Shown here: positions 54,100 to 61,518 of the stretch, piece after piece
Layout: each line of letters opens with the position of its first letter
How positions within the stretch are numbered: the first letter of the stretch is position 1
Origin: Peptidiphaga gingivicola
GTDB lineage: Bacteria > Actinomycetota > Actinomycetes > Actinomycetales > Actinomycetaceae
Length of the DNA: 64,000 nt
Assembly (NCBI RefSeq): GCF_001652275.1
Contig: NZ_LVZK01000001.1
Coordinates: 1,426,001 to 1,490,000, forward strand
Reading direction: 5' to 3'
Translations under genes and position numbers: made by a program
The notes under the pieces: generated by a model
Databases searched by the model: none
What the model saw: only the letters and a program-made list of their open reading frames with translations
Told to the model about the DNA's origin: nothing

Positions 54100-55800
54100 C
54101 TAGAGCTTGAGCGCCGCCGAAACGTCGGCCTTGAGCGCTTCGAGCCGGGAAGCTGCGGTCTTCTTCGCCGAATCGAGGCCGCCCTCGACGGGCTCGCAGA
54201 CCTCGAGGTAGCACTTGACCTTGGGTTCGGTCCCCGAGGGACGAATGACCACGCGGTCGTCCGCCTGAGTGTGCCACACGATCGCATCCGTAGGAGGAAG
54301 ATCCTCCGTCCCCTCGCTCAGGTCGAGGGAGCCGACCACGGGCGAGCCCGCTAGAGAGGCGGGAGGCTCGCGGCGCACCTTGTCCATCGTACGTCCTATG
54401 ATGGACAGGTCCTCGACCCGGACGGTGACCGGCGCCGTGAGGAAAACCCCGTGAAGCGCGTACAGGCGGTCGAGTTCGTCGAGGAGCGAGGAGCCGGAGG
54501 CGGCGAGCCCCGCGGCGACCGACGCCAGGAGGATGCCGGCCGACATGCCGTCCTTGTCCCTGACGGCCGCCGGATTGACGCAAAAGCCGATGGCTTCCTC
54601 GTAGCCGTAGGCGATGTCGTGAACTCGCGCTATCCATTTGAAGCCGGTAAGGGTCTCGCGGTGCTCCGTCCCATGCGCGGCGGCGATGCGTCCGAGCAGC
54701 CTTGAGGAGACGATGGAATTGGCCAGCACGCCGCCCGGGCTCTCCGGAGCGCCGCTCGGGCCAGAAGCCGCTTGCCTTTCCAGCTTCTGCGCCGCCTGCT
54801 CGCCGAGAATCGAGCCGATCTCGTCGCCCGAAAGCTGGCGCCACTCGTCTCCGTCAGGGACGGCCGCCGAGCATCTGTCGGCGTCGGGATCGGAGGCGAC
54901 GATGAGGTCCGCCCCGACCCTGCGAGCCGTTGCGATCGCGAGGTCGAGCGCGCCCGCCTCCTCGGGATTCGGAAAGGCGACGGTGGGGAAGTCGGGATCC
55001 GGCTCGCACTGTTCGGCCACCTCGACGACGTCGCGAAAGCCCGCGGTCGCGAAGACGCGGCGCATGATTTGCGCGCCGACGCCGTGCATCGCCGTGTAGA
55101 CGATTCTCAGATCGCGCGGCCCGGCGGGGACGAGCGCGGCGCATTCGGCCACGTAGGAATCGACGAGCTCCTCGCCGACCGTCGCATAGTCGGTTGCCAG
55201 GGGGATGTCGGCGGCGGACCCCGTCGCCTCAATCTCTCGCGCGATCTCCGCGTCGGCCGGGGGAACCAGTTGGACGCCCCGTCCGTCCTCGTCGGTGTGC
55301 GTGCCGCCGAGGTACACCTTGTAGCCGTTGTCACGAGCCGGGTTGTGCGACGCCGTGACCATCACCCCGGCGTCGGCGCCGAGTGCGCGCACCGCGTAGG
55401 CGAGGATCGGCGTCGGCAGCGCCCGGGGAAGAATCGCCGCGCGCAGGCCGGCCGCCGTTGCGATTGCAGCGGTGTCCTCGGCGAACTTCCGCGAGTTGCG
55501 GCGCGCGTCGTAGCCGACGACGAGGAAGGCGTCTCCGCCGGTCTTCTTGCGAAGATAGGATGAGAGTCCGGCGGCTGCCTTGCGGACGACGGCCGTGTTC
55601 ATCCGGAAGGGACCCGCCGCCATCGGCCCACGCAGCCCCGCTGTGCCGAATTGCAGGAACGAGGAGAACCGGTCGTCCAGCTCGGCCTGAGCCTCCGCCT
55701 CGCCCTCCTCGGCCCGACTGAGAAGCTCGGCGAGCTCGGCCCTGTCGTCTTCGTCGGGGTCCGCCGCGATCCACTCGCGGACGGCGCTGACATTGACCAT
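54100..55800 (-). CDS. alpha-D-phosphohexomutase superfamily enzyme (PGM2-like; candidate phosphopentomutase)
   Basis: 566 residues, the length of PgcA/PGM2-like mutases. The catalytic phosphoserine loop is VMVTASHNPARDNGYK, the metal loop VASDPDADRCSA, the sugar loop GFKWIARV and YGYEEAIGFCV, and the phosphate site RPSGTEPKVKCY. It moves phosphate between C1 and C6 of hexoses (or C1 and C5 of pentoses). PGM2-type enzymes prefer pentose-1-phosphates in animals. Lying between deoC and purine nucleoside phosphorylase, with no deoB in view, it may be the phosphopentomutase of this pathway. The ATG at 55800 has GAGAGGGAA upstream. The stop lies in a 14-bp-period CTAGAGC repeat (54086, 54100). Confidence 0.88.
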   Translation of the reverse strand: MVNVSAVREWIAADPDEDDRAELAELLSRAEEGEAEAQAELDDRFSSFLQFGTAGLRGPMAAGPFRMNTAVVRKAAAGLSSYLRKKTGGDAFLVVGYDARRNSRKFAEDTAAIATAAGLRAAILPRALPTPILAYAVRALGADAGVMVTASHNPARDNGYKVYLGGTHTDEDGRGVQLVPPADAEIAREIEATGSAADIPLATDYATVGEELVDSYVAECAALVPAGPRDLRIVYTAMHGVGAQIMRRVFATAGFRDVVEVAEQCEPDPDFPTVAFPNPEEAGALDLAIATARRVGADLIVASDPDADRCSAAVPDGDEWRQLSGDEIGSILGEQAAQKLERQAASGPSGAPESPGGVLANSIVSSRLLGRIAAAHGTEHRETLTGFKWIARVHDIAYGYEEAIGFCVNPAAVRDKDGMSAGILLASVAAGLAASGSSLLDELDRLYALHGVFLTAPVTVRVEDLSIIGRTMDKVRREPPASLAGSPVVGSLDLSEGTEDLPPTDAIVWHTQADDRVVIRPSGTEPKVKCYLEVCEPVEGGLDSAKKTAASRLEALKADVSAALKL

Positions 55801-55811
55801 TGTTTTCCCTC

Positions 55812-55845
55812 TCGTCGGTGATGTGAAGTCGTCGGTGATATGAAG
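55812..55845. repeat. 17-bp tandem repeat in the mutase leader
   Basis: TCGTCGGTGATGTGAAG (55812-55828) and TCGTCGGTGATATGAAG (55829-55845), 16/17, lie just upstream of the reverse-strand mutase start. Confidence 0.8.
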
Positions 55846-55954
55846 TTTGCTGTACGAGATTGGCCGCGCGGAGGCCCTCCGCGCCGAGCCGGGTGCCTAG
55901 GAGCCGCCCGGCGCCGACAGGCCGGATCGCGCGTCGCCGAGCCGTTCCGCGTCG

Positions 55955-55984
55955 GTTCTGTCGGTGTCGGTTCAGTCGGCGTCG
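55955..55984 (-). repeat. 15-bp duplication spanning the purine phosphorylase stop
   Basis: GTTCTGTCGGTGTCG (55955-55969) and GTTCAGTCGGCGTCG (55970-55984), 13/15. The stop codon of the reverse-strand gene (55972-55974) is inside the second unit. The corresponding bases in the first unit read as a sense codon, so only one stop is provided. Confidence 0.7.
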
Positions 55985-56805
55985 GCCAAAGGCCGGGCGA
56001 CGCCGGGGCCGGCTCGGTCGATGATCCGCACGATGTCTGCGAGCAGCCGGGAGATGCGGGGACCCGCGGCCTTCCCGGCTTCGAGGACCTCGCCGTGGCT
56101 GAGGGCGCTTGGGGCGATCCCCGCGGCGTAGTTCGTCACGAGGGAGATTCCCAGCACCTCCATTCCCGCCGCGCGGGCGGCGATCGCCTCGAGCGCCGTC
56201 GACATTCCCACGAGGTCTGCGCCCAGTGCCTTGGCCATGCGCACCTCGGCCGGCGTTTCGTAGTGCGGCCCGGGGAATTGGGCGTAGACGCCCTCGGGAA
56301 GGCCGGGGTCGACGCCCCGGGCGATCTCGCGAAGCCGCGGCGAATACAGATCGGTCAGATCGACGAAGTTCGCTCCTCGCAGAGGCGACGTCGCGGTGAG
56401 GTTGATGTGGTCGCCGATGAGGGCCACGGTTCCCGGGCCCCATTCGGGGACGGTCGATCCGCACCCGTTGGTCAGGATGCATACTTTTGCTCCGGTCGCC
56501 GCAGCGGCTCGAACTCCGTGGGCGACGGCGTCGACGCCCTTGCCCTCGTAGAAGTGGGTCCGCGCGCCCAACACCAGAGCGCGGCCCGATTCGAGCACAA
56601 TGGACCTCAAAGTGCCGCGGTGCCCCGCGACGCCGTTGGCTGAGAAACCGGGCACCTTCTCAGCCGGCACTTCGGCGACGGTCTCCCCGATGAGGTCGGC
56701 CGCGCCGCCCCAGCCCGATCCGAGAGTGAGCACGCAGTCGTGCGAGGCGACGCCGGTGAGGTCGGCGATGACCTGCGCCGCTTCGGCGGCGAGTTCGTTT
56801 GTCAT
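55972..56805 (-). CDS. punA: purine nucleoside phosphorylase (trimeric, PNP-I type)
   Basis: 277 residues. VLTLGSGWGGAADL (phosphate loop), VAGHRGTLRSIVLE, LGARTHFYEG, LTNGCGSTVPEWGPG, the purine-site segment YAQFPGPHYETPAEVRM and VGMSTALEAIAAR identify the trimeric guanosine/inosine-type enzyme. It phosphorolyses purine nucleosides to base plus (deoxy)ribose-1-phosphate, feeding the mutase encoded 171 bases downstream on the same strand. ATG 56805 (MTNELA) is chosen over TTG 56811. No ribosome site is visible, suggesting a leaderless or very short leader mRNA. Confidence 0.92.
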   Translation of the reverse strand: MTNELAAEAAQVIADLTGVASHDCVLTLGSGWGGAADLIGETVAEVPAEKVPGFSANGVAGHRGTLRSIVLESGRALVLGARTHFYEGKGVDAVAHGVRAAAATGAKVCILTNGCGSTVPEWGPGTVALIGDHINLTATSPLRGANFVDLTDLYSPRLREIARGVDPGLPEGVYAQFPGPHYETPAEVRMAKALGADLVGMSTALEAIAARAAGMEVLGISLVTNYAAGIAPSALSHGEVLEAGKAAGPRISRLLADIVRIIDRAGPGVARPLADAD

Positions 56806-56821
56806 GGACAATACGTTACAG

Positions 56822-56863
56822 GCAGTAGGCTCAGTCTATAAAGCAGTAGGCTTGGCTTATGAA
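56822..56863. repeat. 21-bp tandem repeat in the divergent punA/dapE promoter
   Basis: Units 56822-56842 (GCAGTAGGCTCAGTCTATAAA) and 56843-56863 match at 15 of 21 positions, including the leading GCAGTAGGCT. The second copy runs into the dapE start codon. The whole gap between the two starts is only 53 bases and neither start has a clear ribosome site, so leaderless transcripts are likely and the repeats would carry promoter elements. Confidence 0.6.
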
Positions 56864-57944
56864 TACGAACGAGGCTCAGCCTCTCAATGCGGACGACGTC
56901 GTGGCTCTGACGGCGCAGCTTGTGGACATTCCCTCCGTCTCGGGGGAGGAGGGCAGGATCGCCGACGAAATCGAAGCGACCTTGAGAAGGCACGGGCGCC
57001 TTGAAGTCCTCAGGGACGGCGACGCCGTGGTGGCGCGCACGAATCTCGGAAAGCCCGTGCGGATACTCCTGGCCGGGCACACGGACACCGTCCCCGTCGC
57101 AGGCAACGTTCCCGGAAGGCTCGAAGGCGGGGTCCTTTGGGGCAGGGGGTCGGTCGATATGAAGGGCGGGGACGCCGTCCTCCTCCACCTCGCCACGGCC
57201 CTGCGTGAGCCGCGAACGGACGTCACGTGGGTCTTCTACGACCACGAAGAGGTCGAGGCCAGCCTCAACGGCCTCGGCCGCCTCTCGCGCAACCATCCCG
57301 ACTGGCTCGCAGCCGACCTTGCCGTCCTCGCCGAACCCACTGACGGCGGCATTGAGGGCGGGTGCAACGGAACGCTGCGCGTGAAGGTGAAGGCCAGCGG
57401 AGTCGCCGCCCACTCGGCGCGCCCGTGGACCGGGGAGAACGCCGTGCACAAGCTCCTCGACGCCCTGGCCTTCCTGGCGAACTGGCAGTCCGAGGTCCGC
57501 GAGGTCGGCGGTCTGGAGTACCGCGAGTCCCTCCTGGCGGTCGGCGTTTCGGGGGGAGGCGGGCGCAACTCCGTGCCCGACGAGGCGCACGTCGTCGTCA
57601 ACTTCCGATATGCGCCGGACAGGACGGAGGAGGAGGCTCAAGCCTATGTCCGCTCCGCTTTCTCCGGGTACGACGTCGAAGTGCTCGACAGCGCCCCGCC
57701 CGCGGCGCCCGGAATGGACCATCCCGAGTTCGTGCGCCTGGCCGAACTGCTGCGGGAGGCAGGCGCCGGCGAACCCGCGGCCAAGCTCGGGTGGACCGAC
57801 GTCGCCCGGTTCTCCGCCCTGGGGATACCGGCGATCAACTGCGGGCCGGGAGATCCGATCCTGGCGCACAAGGACGACGAGGCGTGCCCCGTCGAACAGA
57901 TCGAGCGTTTGGCCCGCGTGCTCGGAAGGTGGCTTCAAGCGTAG
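56859..57944 (+). CDS. dapE: succinyl-diaminopimelate desuccinylase (M20 family)
   Basis: 361 residues of the M20 metallopeptidase family, actinobacterial DapE type. Metal ligands and catalytic residues are visible in LLAGHTDTVPVAGN, GRGSVDMKGGDA, VFYDHEEVEA (catalytic Glu pair), LAEPTDGGIEGGCNG and LAHKDDE near the end; the dimerisation insert lies between. It would release succinate from N-succinyl-diaminopimelate for lysine and peptidoglycan. ATG 56859 (MNTNEAQ) is the first start of the conserved frame, without an obvious ribosome site. Confidence 0.88.
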   Translation: MNTNEAQPLNADDVVALTAQLVDIPSVSGEEGRIADEIEATLRRHGRLEVLRDGDAVVARTNLGKPVRILLAGHTDTVPVAGNVPGRLEGGVLWGRGSVDMKGGDAVLLHLATALREPRTDVTWVFYDHEEVEASLNGLGRLSRNHPDWLAADLAVLAEPTDGGIEGGCNGTLRVKVKASGVAAHSARPWTGENAVHKLLDALAFLANWQSEVREVGGLEYRESLLAVGVSGGGGRNSVPDEAHVVVNFRYAPDRTEEEAQAYVRSAFSGYDVEVLDSAPPAAPGMDHPEFVRLAELLREAGAGEPAAKLGWTDVARFSALGIPAINCGPGDPILAHKDDEACPVEQIERLARVLGRWLQA

Positions 57945-57953
57945 TCTTGGCCC

Positions 57954-58718
57954 ATGACAGACGACCGATTTCACCGCCAAGGCCCCGTGATACTGCGCGG
58001 GGCGCGCATCCCCGACGCCACGGCCGACGCCGCCTTGTTGAGCAACGAGCGCTCCTCGGATTGGACGCACACCGATCCGTGGCGCGTCATGCGCATCCAA
58101 TCCGAGTTCGTCGAAGGCTTTGACGCGCTTGCCGACCTTCCGCCGTCGATCTCGATCTTCGGCTCGGCGCGCGCCCGGCCCGGCGGCCCCTCCTACGAAA
58201 CCGCGAGGGAGATCGCGCAAAGGCTCGCCGCGGCGGGATTCGGGGTCATCACCGGCGGAGGGCCGGGAATCATGGAGGCGGGAAACAGGGGCGCCCGCGA
58301 AGGCAACGGACTGTCTGTGGGCCTGGGGATCGAGCTTCCGTTCGAGCAGGGGATGAACGAGTACGTCGACCTCGGCGTCAACTTCCGCTACTTTTTCGCC
58401 CGCAAAACCATGTTCCTCAAATACTCTCTGGGCTTTGTGGCCATGCCCGGCGGTTTCGGAACCCTGGACGAGCTCTTCGAGGCCGTGACGCTGGTGCAGA
58501 CGAAGAAGGTCTCCTCGTTCCCGATCGTCCTTGTGGGGCGCGACCACTGGGGCGGGCTCGACCGCTGGATTCGCAGCACGCTGAGGGAATCGGGGATGAT
58601 CGGCGGGGCCGACGCCGACCTGTTGACGGTGGTCGACACGGCGGAGGAAGCCGTCGACGCCGTCCACTCCGGGATTCACCGGCTGGCGGCGGAGAAGAAG
58701 GCGGAAACCCCAGAGTAA
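57954..58718 (+). CDS. LOG-family protein (nucleotide 5'-monophosphate nucleosidase-like)
   Basis: 254 residues with a Rossmann-type lysine decarboxylase-like fold. ISIFGSARARPGGPSYETA, VITGGGPGIMEAGNRGAREG and the catalytic PGGFGTLDELFEAVTLVQ mark the LOG family (TIGR00730). Despite old 'lysine decarboxylase' names, characterised members hydrolyse nucleoside monophosphates (cytokinin-releasing or purine/pyrimidine nucleotidases). It follows dapE by nine bases. The neighbouring dapE and DUF3117 are a common actinobacterial context. Confidence 0.87.
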   Translation: MTDDRFHRQGPVILRGARIPDATADAALLSNERSSDWTHTDPWRVMRIQSEFVEGFDALADLPPSISIFGSARARPGGPSYETAREIAQRLAAAGFGVITGGGPGIMEAGNRGAREGNGLSVGLGIELPFEQGMNEYVDLGVNFRYFFARKTMFLKYSLGFVAMPGGFGTLDELFEAVTLVQTKKVSSFPIVLVGRDHWGGLDRWIRSTLRESGMIGGADADLLTVVDTAEEAVDAVHSGIHRLAAEKKAETPE

Positions 58719-58740
58719 AATCCACGGAAACTCTAGAATG
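58702..58740 (+). repeat. degenerate 23-bp duplication at the LOG gene stop
   Basis: CGGAAACCCCAGAGTA (58702-58717, reaching into the TAA stop) is echoed by CGGAAACTCTAGAATG (58725-58740), 12/16, with a TAG in place of the TAA region. Confidence 0.45.
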
Positions 58741-58827
58741 AGGCCGAAAATCGGCGAAACGGACAGAGAGAAACGGGTAGACTGAGAGTGCGATAGGTAA
58801 CAACTGTCGGGGCGAAAGGAGATTCGC

Positions 58828-58995
58828 ATGGCAGCGTTGAAACCTCGCACTGGCGACGGCCCATTGGAAGTCGAACGGGAGGGCCGCGGAATCGTCGTCC
58901 GCATTCCCGTCGACGGAGGAGGACGCCTTGTCTTGGAGTTGAAGGACGCCGAGGCATCCGAATTGAAGGATGCTTTGGCGGCCGTCGAACGTTAG
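58828..58995 (+). CDS. DUF3117 microprotein
   Basis: 55 residues (MAALKPRTGDGPLEVEREGR ... ALAAVER) from ATG 58828, with GAAAGGA upstream. The opening MAA(L/M)KPRTGDGPLEV and the GGGRLVLEL middle match the DUF3117 family, found almost throughout actinobacteria and always near this size. Function is unknown. It is followed by its own terminator and, on the other strand, by the O-methyltransferase gene that often accompanies it. Confidence 0.93.
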   Translation: MAALKPRTGDGPLEVEREGRGIVVRIPVDGGGRLVLELKDAEASELKDALAAVER

Positions 58996-59012
58996 GCGCG
59001 CATCCGCGAAAC

Positions 59013-59045
59013 AGACCCACCGCTTCTGGGGCGTGTGGGTCTTTT
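59013..59045 (+). terminator. terminator of the DUF3117 gene
   Basis: AGACCCAC (59013-59020) and GTGGGTCT (59035-59042) pair perfectly and are followed by a T-run (TTTT, 59042-59045). Confidence 0.85.
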
Positions 59046-59103
59046 CGTCGCTTGGGCCGATGTTCAATCGGGGGCCGGCGGAGGCCTTCGCAGGGCCGGG
59101 CTT

Positions 59104-59145
59104 GGGGCGTTTGAATCCGCTAGAGGGGCGTTTGAGCCCGCTAGA
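59104..59145 (-). repeat. 21-bp tandem duplication spanning the methyltransferase stop codon
   Basis: Units 59104-59124 and 59125-59145 match at 19 of 21 bases (GGGGCGTTTGA..CCGCTAGA). On the reverse strand the gene stops at TAG 59143-59141 in one unit. The other unit carries a second TAG (59122-59120) in the same frame. Confidence 0.85.
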
Positions 59146-59767
59146 GGAGGTGGGCGACGAGCAAGCCTTCGCCGACGGGGACGACGGAGGTTTCCAGGTC
59201 GGGCGAGGAGACGAGCTCGCGGCCGAGGTTGCGGATGGCGACGACGTCGTCCTCCCTGCGAGCCGGATCCGCCACGCGCCCTCCCGCGAGGGCCCGCGCC
59301 ACAACGAGGATGCCGCCGGGACGAAGGAGCCGCAGGGCCTCCTCGGCGTCTTCCGGGGTCTCCAAGGGGTCGCCGTCGAGGAAGACGAGGTCGTAGGAGT
59401 TTGCGGCCAGCCGCGGCAGGAGGTCGGCGCTGCGCCCGTTGATCAGCCGGGTGCGCCCGCTGCGCACGCCGGCCTTCGAGAAGGCCTCCCGCGCGGCGTG
59501 CTGGGCCTCGCGTTCGACGTCGATCGAGGTGAGTGTGACGTCGCCGTTGGCGAGAAGGTAGAGGCCGGACACTCCGGTGCCCGTTCCCACCTCGACGATG
59601 GAGGCGACGCCCGTTGAGCTCACGAGGAGCCGAAGGAGGGCTCCGGTTGCAGGACTCACGCACGAGATGCCGAATTCGCCGGCCAGGCGGCGGGCCTGCG
59701 TTACGACGTCGCTCTCGACGTAGAGGTCCTCGGTGTAGGCCCATGCGAGCGTCTGATCTGTTGCCAT
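59141..59767 (-). CDS. O-methyltransferase (class I SAM-dependent, family 3)
   Basis: 208 residues. The SAM-binding motif VEVGTGTGVSGLYLL, acidic IDVEREAQHAAREAF and YDLVFLDGDPLETPEDAEEAL follow the COMT-like small bacterial O-methyltransferases (Rv1220c type). The physiological substrate is unknown; cytosolic. In many actinobacteria it lies near DUF3117 and mrp, as here. ATG 59767 opens the conserved frame. It is 13 bases downstream of mrp on the same strand and likely co-transcribed with it. Confidence 0.87.
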   Translation of the reverse strand: MATDQTLAWAYTEDLYVESDVVTQARRLAGEFGISCVSPATGALLRLLVSSTGVASIVEVGTGTGVSGLYLLANGDVTLTSIDVEREAQHAAREAFSKAGVRSGRTRLINGRSADLLPRLAANSYDLVFLDGDPLETPEDAEEALRLLRPGGILVVARALAGGRVADPARREDDVVAIRNLGRELVSSPDLETSVVPVGEGLLVAHLL

Positions 59768-59779
59768 GGTGTGAGGTTA

Positions 59780-60910
59780 TCAGACCGGCGTCACGCTGAG
59801 GCTCAGCCCGGCGAGCCCCCGGGCGCGGCGGGCCAGGGACCCTGCGATTTCGCGCAGGCTCTCCTGCGCTTCGGAGGAGCCCTCGGCCAAGACGACGGGC
59901 ACGCCTTCGTCGCCGCCTTCGCGCAGCGACACCTCGATCGGGACGTTGCCGAGAAGGGGAACTTCGTAGCCCAGGTCCGCGGTGAGCTGCTCGGCGACCG
60001 TCGCGCCGCCGCCATGGCCGAAGATCTCGTTTTTCGATCCGTCCGGCATGACGAGGTAGGACATGTTTTCGATGACCCCGACGACGCGCTGGTTCGTCTG
60101 GCTGGCCATTTGGCCGGCGCGCTCGGCCACCTCCGCGGCCGCTACCTGCGGCGTCGTCACCACGATGATCTCGGAGTTCGGAATGAGCTGGGCCACGGAT
60201 ATGGCGATGTCCCCGGTGCCGGGAGGCAGGTCGAGGAGAAGCACGTCGAGGTCGCCCCAGAAGACGTCCGAGAAGAACTGCTCGAGCGCGCGGTGCAGCC
60301 GGGGGCCGCGCCACAGGATGGGGGAGTTGTCGGGAAGGAACATCCCGATCGAGATGACCTTCACGTCGTGGGCGACGGGAGGGATGATCATTCCGTCGAG
60401 GGCGGTGGGAGGCTGGTCCACGCCCATCATCCGCGGCACGGAAAAGCCGAAGATGTCGGCGTCCACGAGCCCGACCTTGAGGCCGGACGCGGCCATGGCG
60501 GCCGCGAGGTTGACCGTGACGGAGGACTTGCCCACGCCGCCCTTTCCGGACGTGACGGCGAGGACCCGCGTGAGGCTGCCCTTCTGGGCGAAGGGGACGA
60601 CGCGGTCGGCCGCGCTCCCGCGCAGCTTCGCCTGCAGCTCGGCGCGCTGCTCGGAGTTCATGGCGCCCATCTTGACGAAGACGCGCTCGACTCCTTCGAG
60701 CTCGCCGACGACGTTCTTCACGTCGGCGGAGATGGAGTCGCGCAAGGGACAGCCCGCGGTGGTCAGGAGGATCGAGACCATGACCGTGCCGTCGTCCTCA
60801 ATCTGGACGTCGTCGACCATGTTGAGGTCGGTGATCGGTCGGCGGATCTCGGGGTCGATGACGCGTTCGAGCGCGTCGCACACTTCGTCGAGGCTAACCA
60901 TGGCAACCAT
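59780..60910 (-). CDS. mrp: Mrp/NBP35-type iron-sulfur cluster carrier ATPase
   Basis: 376 residues. An N-terminal MIP18/DUF59 domain (DALERVIDPEIRRPITDLNM, TTAGCPLRD) precedes the deviant Walker A VTSGKGGVGKSSVTVNLA, LVDADIFGFSVPRMMG, LDLPPGTGDIAISVAQ and VGVIENMSY. The paired Cys of canonical Mrp C-termini (CxxC) are replaced (MSYLVMPDG), as is seen in actinobacterial members. It is thought to carry Fe-S clusters. Start: ATG 60910 fits the conserved domain; a GTG at 60958 overlaps the DUF1003 stop as GTGA and would add 16 residues. Confidence 0.9.
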   Translation of the reverse strand: MVAMVSLDEVCDALERVIDPEIRRPITDLNMVDDVQIEDDGTVMVSILLTTAGCPLRDSISADVKNVVGELEGVERVFVKMGAMNSEQRAELQAKLRGSAADRVVPFAQKGSLTRVLAVTSGKGGVGKSSVTVNLAAAMAASGLKVGLVDADIFGFSVPRMMGVDQPPTALDGMIIPPVAHDVKVISIGMFLPDNSPILWRGPRLHRALEQFFSDVFWGDLDVLLLDLPPGTGDIAISVAQLIPNSEIIVVTTPQVAAAEVAERAGQMASQTNQRVVGVIENMSYLVMPDGSKNEIFGHGGGATVAEQLTADLGYEVPLLGNVPIEVSLREGGDEGVPVVLAEGSSEAQESLREIAGSLARRARGLAGLSLSVTPV

Positions 60911-60954
60911 CGTACTCGCCCGGTCAATGCCCTGGCCCGGCCGAGTGGCTCGGG

Positions 60955-61518
60955 TCACGGCTCTTCGCGTTCGGCTTTGAGTTCGTCAAGCTCGGCCTGC
61001 AGTTCCGCGATGCGCTGATCGCGCTCGGCCAAACGGCCCTCGCGGTCCCGGTCGAACTCTTCGAGCGCCACGCGCAGCTCGGAGCGCACGAAGTCGCGCG
61101 TGGCGACGTCGCCCATGCTCATGCGCAGGCCCGCGATCTCCCGGGTGAGGTACTCGGTGTCGGCCAGGTTGCGTTCGGCGCGCTGCCGATCCTGCTCGGC
61201 CATCACCCGGTCGCGGTCGTCCTGCCTGTTCTGGGCCAGAAGGATGAGCGGCGCCGAATACGAGGCCTGCGTGGAGAAGGCCAGGTTGAGCAAGATGAAC
61301 GGGTAGGGGTCCCACGACTGCCCGACGAGCTTGACGAGCACGACGTTGGCGGCCACCCACGTCACGACGAAGATCGTCATGTACAGGATGAACTTGGGGC
61401 TTCCCATGAACCTCGCCGTCGATTCGGCGAAGCGGCCGAAGGCGTCGGAGTCCTTCTTTCGCCGCAGGTGCATCCTGGAGCGGCCGGTCCGCTCCAACGG
61501 CTTGTCGAAATCAGACAT
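60955..61518 (-). CDS. DUF1003 family membrane protein
   Basis: 187 residues. Two hydrophobic helices (about 45-62, ILYMTIFVVTWVAANVVLV, and about 72-95, DPYPFILLNLAFSTQASYSAPLILLAQNRQ) carry the DUF1003 hallmark, followed by a long charged coiled coil (RDREGRLAERDQRIAELQAE). Function unknown. It overlaps the MgtE-like gene by eight bases and abuts mrp; this trio is conserved in actinobacteria, which suggests a shared metal or envelope role. Confidence 0.88.
   Translation of the reverse strand: MSDFDKPLERTGRSRMHLRRKKDSDAFGRFAESTARFMGSPKFILYMTIFVVTWVAANVVLVKLVGQSWDPYPFILLNLAFSTQASYSAPLILLAQNRQDDRDRVMAEQDRQRAERNLADTEYLTREIAGLRMSMGDVATRDFVRSELRVALEEFDRDREGRLAERDQRIAELQAELDELKAEREEP

Noticed and set aside
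57954-58718. Lysine decarboxylase annotation for the LOG-family gene
   Set aside because: The PGGFGTLDE and GGGPGIMEA motifs belong to phosphoribohydrolases; the decarboxylase name is historical.
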